Assembly (NCBI RefSeq): GCF_008806345.1
Contig: NZ_VZZJ01000015.1
Span: forward strand, 1-64,000
Length of the DNA: 64,000 nucleotides
From: Methylobacterium planeticum
Lineage (GTDB): Bacteria > Pseudomonadota > Alphaproteobacteria > Rhizobiales > Beijerinckiaceae
Reading direction: 5' to 3'
Of the stretch, positions 59,392 through 64,000 are shown in pieces; within the stretch, counting starts at the first letter, position 1, and every line of letters begins with the position of its first letter. The notes beneath the pieces were generated by a model. That model ran no database searches and was not told the DNA's origin. It saw only the letters and a program-made list of their open reading frames with translations. Made by a program: the position numbers and the translations under genes.

Positions 59392-59628
59392 ATGCGCCTC
59401 ATCCTCGCCGCCGCGACGCTCGCGGCCCTCGCCGGGCCCGCCGCCGCCCAGACCACCATCATCGAGCGAGAGGCGCCCCCGCGCGCCGTAGTGATCGAGC
59501 GCGAGCCGACGGTGGTCGAGCGGCGGGTGGTGCCGGTGGAGCGCGAGGGCGGCTGCGAGACCAGGACGGTCACGCGCACGGAGGAGGACGGCTCCTCGAC
59601 CAGCGTGCGGCGCGAGCGCTGCGACTGA
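59392..59628 (+). CDS. small exported protein of unknown function
   Basis: 78 residues from ATG 59392 with AGGAGA eight bases upstream. Signal peptide at 1-19 (LILAAATLAALAGPAAAQ). The mature 59 residues are a highly charged, beta-prone sequence (IIEREAPPRAVVIEREPTVVERRVVPVERE) with a repeated V-I/V-E-R-E pattern. It ends with two cysteines (GGCETRTVTRTEEDGSS and RERCD) that could form a disulfide. It resembles small periplasmic proteins annotated as hypothetical in Methylobacterium-like genomes. Confidence 0.7.
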   Translation: MRLILAAATLAALAGPAAAQTTIIEREAPPRAVVIEREPTVVERRVVPVEREGGCETRTVTRTEEDGSSTSVRRERCD

Positions 59629-59664
59629 CGCCTGCGGGCCGGCTCTCCCCGGGGGCCGCCCGCC

Positions 59665-59871
59665 TCAATCGACCAGGGGGCGGGCCTCTTCCGGCAGCAT
59701 GATCGGGATGCCGTCGCGGATCGGGTAGGCGAGCTTGGCCGAGCGGCTGATCAGCTCCTGGCGGCCGGCATCGTATTCGAGGGTGCCCTTGGTGAGCGGG
59801 CAGACCAGGAGCTCGAGGAGCTTGGGGTCGACCCGGGTCGCCTCGATGGCGGCGGGAAAGTCGTCGGACAT
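59665..59871 (-). CDS. Trm112/UPF0434-family protein
   Basis: 68 residues. LLELLVCPLTKGTLEYD and LISRSAKLAYPIRDGIPIMLPEEAR are the Trm112/YcaR signature. Only the first cysteine of the eukaryotic zinc site is kept (VCPLTKG), as is usual for bacterial members. Eukaryotic Trm112 activates methyltransferases; the bacterial role is not established. It lies 31 bp downstream of the Lon-N gene and is probably co-transcribed with it. Confidence 0.9.
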   Translation of the reverse strand: MSDDFPAAIEATRVDPKLLELLVCPLTKGTLEYDAGRQELISRSAKLAYPIRDGIPIMLPEEARPLVD

Positions 59872-59902
59872 GGCGGTCGCCTCTGCGGGGGGGCTTCGCG
59901 GG

Positions 59903-60571
59903 CTATTGGAGCGTCGGCTCGGAACCCGTGCCGCGCACCAACTCCATCTCGGTCACCGCGATCAAGACCTCCGCGCGGATTTTCAGGTCGGCGGCTTCCA
60001 GCATCGCCTGCTTCTCGCGCACCCCGAAGGGGCTCATCATGCAGAGCGCGTTGACGAGGGCCTCGTTCGGCGCCTCCTCGATCCCGGCCCAGTCGACCTG
60101 CAGCTCGTTCGATTCGACGAAGTCGCGCAGCGCCCGCAGCACGCCCTCCCGGTCCACCGCCTCCTCCCCCGCCCGCGCCTCGAAATCCGCCGCGAAGGCG
60201 TCGTAGGAGACCTGGCAGCGGCGGTAGGTCGTGGTGGTGGCGAGCTCGCTCTCGACCCGGAAGCGGCTGATGCCGGTGAGCGAGATCAGGTAGCGCCCGT
60301 CGCCGGTCTCGGCGAACTGGGTGACGCGGCCGGCGCAGCCGACCCGGTAGAGCCGCGGCACCATCGGCGAGCCGCCGCCCTCCGCGTCCGGCTGGATCAT
60401 CCCGATGATGCGGTCCGTGCGCAGGGCATCGTCGACCATCGCGAGGTAGCGCGGCTCGAAGATGTTCAGCGGCATCTGGCCCCGCGGCAGCAGGAGCGCG
60501 CCGGGAAGGGGGAAGACCGGAATCACGGCTGGGCAATCCGCCGGACCCTTGTAGCCCGCATGAGTGCTCAT
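59903..60571 (-). CDS. LON-substrate-binding-domain protein
   Basis: 222 residues consisting of a Lon N-terminal (PUA-like plus helical) domain without the ATPase or protease parts: IPVFPLPGALLLPRGQMPLNIFEPRYLAMVDDAL and GRYLISLTGISRFRVESEL. Its function is unclear; it often sits beside thioredoxin-TPR and Trm112 genes in alphaproteobacteria, as here. ATG 60571 with GGGGAGATGAG upstream. The gene starts 27 bp after the thioredoxin gene ends. Confidence 0.88.
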   Translation of the reverse strand: MSTHAGYKGPADCPAVIPVFPLPGALLLPRGQMPLNIFEPRYLAMVDDALRTDRIIGMIQPDAEGGGSPMVPRLYRVGCAGRVTQFAETGDGRYLISLTGISRFRVESELATTTTYRRCQVSYDAFAADFEARAGEEAVDREGVLRALRDFVESNELQVDWAGIEEAPNEALVNALCMMSPFGVREKQAMLEAADLKIRAEVLIAVTEMELVRGTGSEPTLQ

Positions 60572-60598
60572 CTCATCTCCCCCTGCCCGAACCGGGCG

Positions 60599-61516
60599 TC
60601 AGGCGAACAGCAATGTGGAGAGCTTGCGCCGCCCGCGGATGGTGTCGGGATCCATCGGCCCCCAGGCCTCGAAGAACTGCAGCAGCTGCTTGCGCGCGCC
60701 GTCGTCGTTCCAATCCTTGTCGCGCCGGCGGATCTCGATCAGGTGGTCGACCGCCTGCGTCCGCTCGCCCCGGCCATTGAGGCCGAGCGCCAGGTCGAAG
60801 CGGGCCTGGTGCGCGTCCGGGTCCGCCGAGACCTGGGCCTGGAGCCCCGCGAGGTCCCCGAGGGAGGCCGCCTGCTCGGCGAGCTCGATGGCGGCGCGGA
60901 TGCCGGCGAGGCCCGGATCGTTGGCCTTGGCCTCCGGCACCATCGCGAGCACCTGCTTGGCGTTCTCCAGCTCGCCCGCGTCGAGCTGGATCTTGGCGAG
61001 GCCGGCCAGCGCCGGGACGTTGTCGGGCTCCTGCCCGAGGACGGCGGCGTAGAGCTCGGAGGCGCCCGCGAGGTCGCCCTCCGCCAGCGCCACGCCCGCC
61101 TCCGCCATCAGCTCCTCGATCGGGCTCGGGCCGGCGGGGCCGGCGAGGCGCTCGATGAAGCTCTTCACCTGGCTCTCCGGCACCGCCCCCATGAACCCGT
61201 CCACGGGCTGGCCCTGCTGGAAGGCGATCACCGCGGGGATCGACTGGATGCCGAGCTGGCCCGCGATCGAGGGGTGCTCGTCGATGTTCATCTTGGCGAG
61301 CACGACCTTGCCGCCGGCCGCCGTGACGGCCTTCTCCAGGACGGGGGTGAGCTGCTTGCAGGGCCCGCACCAGGGCGCCCAGAAATCCACCAGGACCGGG
61401 CGGTTCATCGATTCCGCGATGACGTCCTGGCGGAAGCTCGCGGTGGTCGTGTCCCTGATCAGGTTGGCGGTTGCGCCGCCGGAAGGGGCGCCGGGCACGG
61501 GGGCGTCGTTCAGCAT
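60599..61516 (-). CDS. thioredoxin-TPR protein (CnoX/YbbN-like)
   Basis: 305 residues. The thioredoxin domain (about 18-125) has the full active site FWAPWCGPCKQLTPV and the cis-proline SIPAVIAF. A C-terminal TPR-like region (about 135-300) matches the YbbN family (GDLAGASELYAAVLGQEPDN; ARFDLALGLNGRGERTQAVDHLIEIRRRDKDWND). YbbN/CnoX acts as a redox chaperone that hands clients to GroEL or DnaK. E. coli YbbN has SxxC; here WCGPC is complete, as in Caulobacter CnoX. GAGGATCCG precedes the ATG. Confidence 0.92.
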   Translation of the reverse strand: MLNDAPVPGAPSGGATANLIRDTTTASFRQDVIAESMNRPVLVDFWAPWCGPCKQLTPVLEKAVTAAGGKVVLAKMNIDEHPSIAGQLGIQSIPAVIAFQQGQPVDGFMGAVPESQVKSFIERLAGPAGPSPIEELMAEAGVALAEGDLAGASELYAAVLGQEPDNVPALAGLAKIQLDAGELENAKQVLAMVPEAKANDPGLAGIRAAIELAEQAASLGDLAGLQAQVSADPDAHQARFDLALGLNGRGERTQAVDHLIEIRRRDKDWNDDGARKQLLQFFEAWGPMDPDTIRGRRKLSTLLFA

Positions 61517-61666
61517 CGGATCCTCGCGGCAACGGCCGTTGGCAAATGCGCAGGGCTACTCAAGAAATCGCGAGGCTTACATGGGGTCCGGGCGAGGGCC
61601 TGACCACCCCGTTTCCGTCGCGCTCCACCGCCTTCCACCCGGGCGGAGCGCGCAAAAAACCCGGGG

Positions 61667-62161
61667 TCAGGGCTTCGGCGCGCCGGGGGCCGGCCTGGTC
61701 TCCGTCAGGAACGTCGCCGCGAAGGCCCCCTTCTCGGCGGAATTCGCCTCGCAGGCGATCTCGGTCTTGCCCGGCTCCGGGTTCGTGAACCGGCAGGCGC
61801 CCACCGCCAGCACGGGGTTCTGCACCACGCCCTCCGGGGTCTTCCGGCCCGGGATCACGAGGTTGATCGGCTGGAGCGGGTCGGTCTCCTCGGTGCGCTC
61901 CTGCTGCGAGCCGGTGCCGCTGAAGCTCAGGGTCTGGCCGTCCCTGGCGGCGAAATCGAAGCTCGTGCGGGTGCGCGCCACGGTGTTCATCAGCGTGCCG
62001 GCGCAGGCGCCGCTGAGATCCTGGCCGGCGATCACGAGCCGGGAGCAGCTGCCCTCGAGCCTGACCGCGGCCTGGGCGCGCGCCGCGCCGGCGCTCGCCG
62101 CGAGGGCCGCGGACACGAGGGCGAGCAGGATGGCGAGGCGGGGGAGGGCGTGGGTCGTCAT
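61667..62161 (-). CDS. exported protein of unknown function
   Basis: 164 residues from ATG 62161. Signal peptide at 1-30 (LAILLALVSAALAASAGAARA). The mature part has four cysteines (EGSCSRLV, SGACAGTL, VGACRFTN, EIACEANS), probably two disulfides, and a beta-rich pattern (TSFDFAARDGQTLSFSGTG). No family recognised. It ends with a proline/alanine tail. Confidence 0.72.
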   Translation of the reverse strand: MTTHALPRLAILLALVSAALAASAGAARAQAAVRLEGSCSRLVIAGQDLSGACAGTLMNTVARTRTSFDFAARDGQTLSFSGTGSQQERTEETDPLQPINLVIPGRKTPEGVVQNPVLAVGACRFTNPEPGKTEIACEANSAEKGAFAATFLTETRPAPGAPKP

Positions 62162-62268
62162 GGTGTCCGTTCGATGGCGTCCGTCACGGACGGCGTCCGT
62201 TTTGGTTATCGGCCTGCATCTATGGCGTGGGCGGCCCCCGTCGAGGCCGGGGCGGGGGGCTGCGACGC

Positions 62269-63246
62269 TTAAGCTCCGAAGCGCAGCGCCCGGTCGTTCG
62301 GGGCGGCGAGGTCGAGGGCGGGGCCCAGCGGCACGATGCCGGTCGGGTTGATGGTCGGGTGGCTCTCGTAATAGTGGCGCTTGATATGGGTCAGGTTCAC
62401 GGTCCCGGCCACGCCCGGCAGGGCGTAGAGGTCGCGCAGGTAGTGCGAGAGGTTCGGGTAGTCGGCGATGCGCTGCCGGTTGCACTTGAAGTGCCCGACA
62501 TAGACCGGGTCGAAGCGCACCAGGGTGGTGAACAGGCGGATGTCGGCCTCGGTCAGGCGGGCGCCGCAGAGGTAGCGCCCCGCATCGAGGCGCGCCTCGA
62601 GGGCGTCGAGCTCGGCGAACAGCGCCCCGAAGGCCTCCGCGTAGGCCGCCTGGCTGGTGGCGAACCCCGCCTTGTAGACCCCGTTGTTGACCCGGTCGTA
62701 GACCCGCGCGTTGAGCGCGTCGATCGTCGGGCGCAGATCCTCGGGATAGAGGTCCGGCCCCGCGCCCGCGAAGGCGTCGTTGAGCATCCGGATGATCTCG
62801 GCCGATTCGTTCGAGACGATCGTGGCCCGGTCTTTGTCCCAGAGCACCGGCACGGTGACGCGGCCGGTATAATGCGGGTCGGCCCGGACGTAGACCTCGT
62901 AGAGACGGGCGGCGCCGTTGAGGGTGTCGGGCGTCGCCCCCGGGCTGTCGCCGAAGACCCAGCCCGCCTTCCCCATATGCGGGTCCACCACCGAGACGGA
63001 GACCGCCTCCTCGAGGCCCTTCAGCGCCCGCACGATCAGGGTGCGGTGGGCCCAGGGGCAGGCGAGCGAGACATAGAGGTGGTAGCGCCCGGCCCGCGCC
63101 GGGAAGCCCGCCTCGCCGGAGGGGCCGGCGGCCCCGTCCCGCGTCACCCAGTTGCGGAACGCGGATTGCTTGCGCTCGAACCGGCCGCCGGTCGACTTCG
63201 TGTCGTACCACTGGTCCTGCCAGACCCCGTCGACGAGCAATCCCAT
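62269..63246 (-). CDS. glutathionyl-hydroquinone reductase (YqjG/PcpF-type GST)
   Basis: 325 residues from ATG 63246; the 53 upstream open codons are not family-like. VSLACPWAHRTLIVRALKGLE holds the CPWA motif of glutathionyl-hydroquinone reductases, with Cys as catalytic residue. VPVLWDKDRATIVSNESAEIIRMLN is the glutathione-binding part, and RVYDRVNNGVYKAGFATSQAAY and LTHIKRHYYESHPTINPTGIVP are diagnostic of the ECM4/YqjG group. It reduces glutathionyl-hydroquinones in the cytosol. Confidence 0.92.
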   Translation of the reverse strand: MGLLVDGVWQDQWYDTKSTGGRFERKQSAFRNWVTRDGAAGPSGEAGFPARAGRYHLYVSLACPWAHRTLIVRALKGLEEAVSVSVVDPHMGKAGWVFGDSPGATPDTLNGAARLYEVYVRADPHYTGRVTVPVLWDKDRATIVSNESAEIIRMLNDAFAGAGPDLYPEDLRPTIDALNARVYDRVNNGVYKAGFATSQAAYAEAFGALFAELDALEARLDAGRYLCGARLTEADIRLFTTLVRFDPVYVGHFKCNRQRIADYPNLSHYLRDLYALPGVAGTVNLTHIKRHYYESHPTINPTGIVPLGPALDLAAPNDRALRFGA

Positions 63247-63567
63247 CGCCCCAGACCTTCCCTCTCCGGTGCGCGACCCGTTCCGGGCCCGATCCCGTCC
63301 GCCCGGGTCGCGCCCAGGTGAAATGGGCGTGTCCGACGGCGCGGAAAGCCCCTCGGGGCCGCCCCGGGTCCGCTTCCCGACGGATGTGCGACCGATTGAA
63401 CACAACCTTGAGTGTATTCAGTTTGTGATCTTGCCCGGCGATGGACTTGGCATAAGCTCGCGGTTGCCCGCCTCGGCTTCGGGGGCGGGTACCTCCATCT
63501 CGGGTGCGTCGGAAACGGCGCTCCCTTTTTTTCGTCGGGGTTCGACCAAATCCGGAGACCGTTCGCC

Positions 63568-63795
63568 TTGGCCGTAACCTTCGTGATGCCCATCGCCGAA
63601 GCCGCCGTGTTCACGGCGGGATGCCTCGTCATCCACACCCAGCAGCGGCGGGCCGATCAGGTGACGGTCGCCCTCGCCTGCGTGGCGGTGCTCCTCGCCT
63701 TCGTGCTCGGCATCGCGCTGACCCCGGACAGCTTCCTGCGGGATCAGGTCGGCGTCGCCATCGAGAACGGCGAACTCGGTCAGCAACTCGACTGA
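63568..63795 (+). CDS. small membrane protein of unknown function
   Basis: 75 residues if started at TTG 63568, which has GGAGA ten bases upstream; an ATG at 63586 is an alternative (69 residues). Two membrane segments are likely: LAVTFVMPIAEAAVFTAGCLVI and VTVALACVAVLLAFVLGIALT, separated by a charged loop (HTQQRRADQ). The tail is acidic (VAIENGELGQQLD). No family recognised. Confidence 0.6.
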   Translation: MAVTFVMPIAEAAVFTAGCLVIHTQQRRADQVTVALACVAVLLAFVLGIALTPDSFLRDQVGVAIENGELGQQLD

Positions 63796-63797
63796 GG

Positions 63798-63840
63798 CCG
63801 GGCGGCCCAAGATGGACCGGGCGGCCCGAGATGGACCGGG
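63798..63840. repeat. 19-bp tandem repeat after the small membrane protein gene
   Basis: CCGGGCGGCCCAAGATGGA (63798-63816) and CCGGGCGGCCCGAGATGGA (63817-63835), then a partial CCGGG. It begins 2 bp after the upstream stop and ends 10 bp before the convergent gene's stop. Confidence 0.88.
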
Positions 63841-63849
63841 CGCCGTCGT

Positions 63850-64000
63850 TCAGGCCGGCTCGGCCCGGGTCCCGGCCCCCGCCGGCCCGGCCGTCCCGGC
63901 GAGGCGGGCGGCGGCGACGTCGTAATCGTCCCGCGGCACCCGGGCCAGGAAGCGCTCGGCGAGCTCGAACACCAGAAGGTCCGGCCGCACCCGCTCGATG
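63850..64000 (-). CDS. C-terminal end of a gene running off the window, possibly AlgX/SGNH-like
   Basis: The minus-strand frame ends with TGA at 63850-63852 and is open to the window edge. The visible 49 residues include IERVRPDLLVFELAERFLAR and VPRDDYDVAAARLAGT. The first segment resembles the C-terminal region of SGNH-hydrolase or AlgX/AlgJ-like O-acetyltransferase-related proteins (pattern RPD.VV.E..ERFL). The rest is a disordered Ala/Gly/Pro tail. The identification is tentative because the catalytic part is outside. Confidence 0.5.
   Translation of the reverse strand, partial: IERVRPDLLVFELAERFLARVPRDDYDVAAARLAGTAGPAGAGTRAEPA

Noticed and set aside
63536..63556. tRNA T-arm-like sequence GGGTTCGACCAAATCC
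   Set aside because: No acceptor stem, anticodon arm or CCA context can be built around it.
63412..63585. Long N-terminal extension of the small membrane protein near the window end
   Set aside because: The upstream open frame lacks a ribosome-binding site and reads as non-helical random sequence; a GGAGA site supports a later start.

Overview
The window is a very GC-rich (roughly 70% or more by eye), densely coded stretch of bacterial chromosome. Gene content points to an alphaproteobacterium of the Hyphomicrobiales, most likely Methylobacterium-like: a Fur-family Irr regulator with a GCP heme motif, the ruvB-ybgC-tolQRAB order, a fabA-fabB-fabI group, and a mostly core, non-mobile gene set. 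The genus is inference. I see no tRNA, rRNA, CRISPR array, insertion sequence or prophage.

Layout. 1-5527: end of ruvB, a ParDE-type toxin-antitoxin pair, then ybgC-tolQRAB (cell-envelope Tol motor; pal is not next to it). 5649-12194: minus-strand block with an MFS exporter, a DsbD/ScsB-like reductase, Xaa-Pro aminopeptidase and PrmA. 12824-15451: modABC molybdate importer. 16085-22637: NDUFA9-like protein, EI24 membrane protein, flavin amine oxidase, a membrane cyclic-nucleotide-binding protein of Popeye-like layout, cupin, glyoxylate-reductase-like dehydrogenase and an SH3 protein. 22700-27956: irr, a small Rmf/CrpP-like protein, a DUF1275 protein, then fabA, fabB, a 38-residue membrane peptide and fabI. 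28152-35582: GH15 glucanase, HD-GYP regulator, Rrf2 regulator, dUTPase plus CitE-like lyase, DUF429, NUDIX and carbonic anhydrase. 35682-42947: envelope and housekeeping genes ending in an OprB porin. 43117-49599: a complete fructose PTS (fruB-fruK-fruA) facing a LacI-type repressor gene, with a perfect operator between them. 49603-54025: ferric-iron ABC transporter. 54139-64000: MFS, PriA, a damaged HigBA pair, small secreted proteins, Trm112, a Lon-N domain protein, a thioredoxin-TPR protein, a glutathionyl-hydroquinone reductase and the end of an unidentified gene.

Two themes stand out. First, short tandem repeats (6-21 bp, one of 36 bp) occur unusually often and repeatedly sit on functional boundaries: the -35 of irr, the start codon of the iron-binding protein, the stop codons of the DUF1275 and HD-GYP genes, the ribosome-binding region of the GH15 gene, and coding sequence of TolA, OprB, FbpC and HigB. 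Second, a REP-like palindromic repeat family occurs in three clusters. In one of them two 159-bp tandem copies lie in frame inside the 5' end of the iron permease gene, with no alternative start codon downstream of them. The HigBA pair is also notable: its operator looks intact, the antitoxin seems to have lost its helix-turn-helix, and the toxin carries a hexanucleotide expansion.
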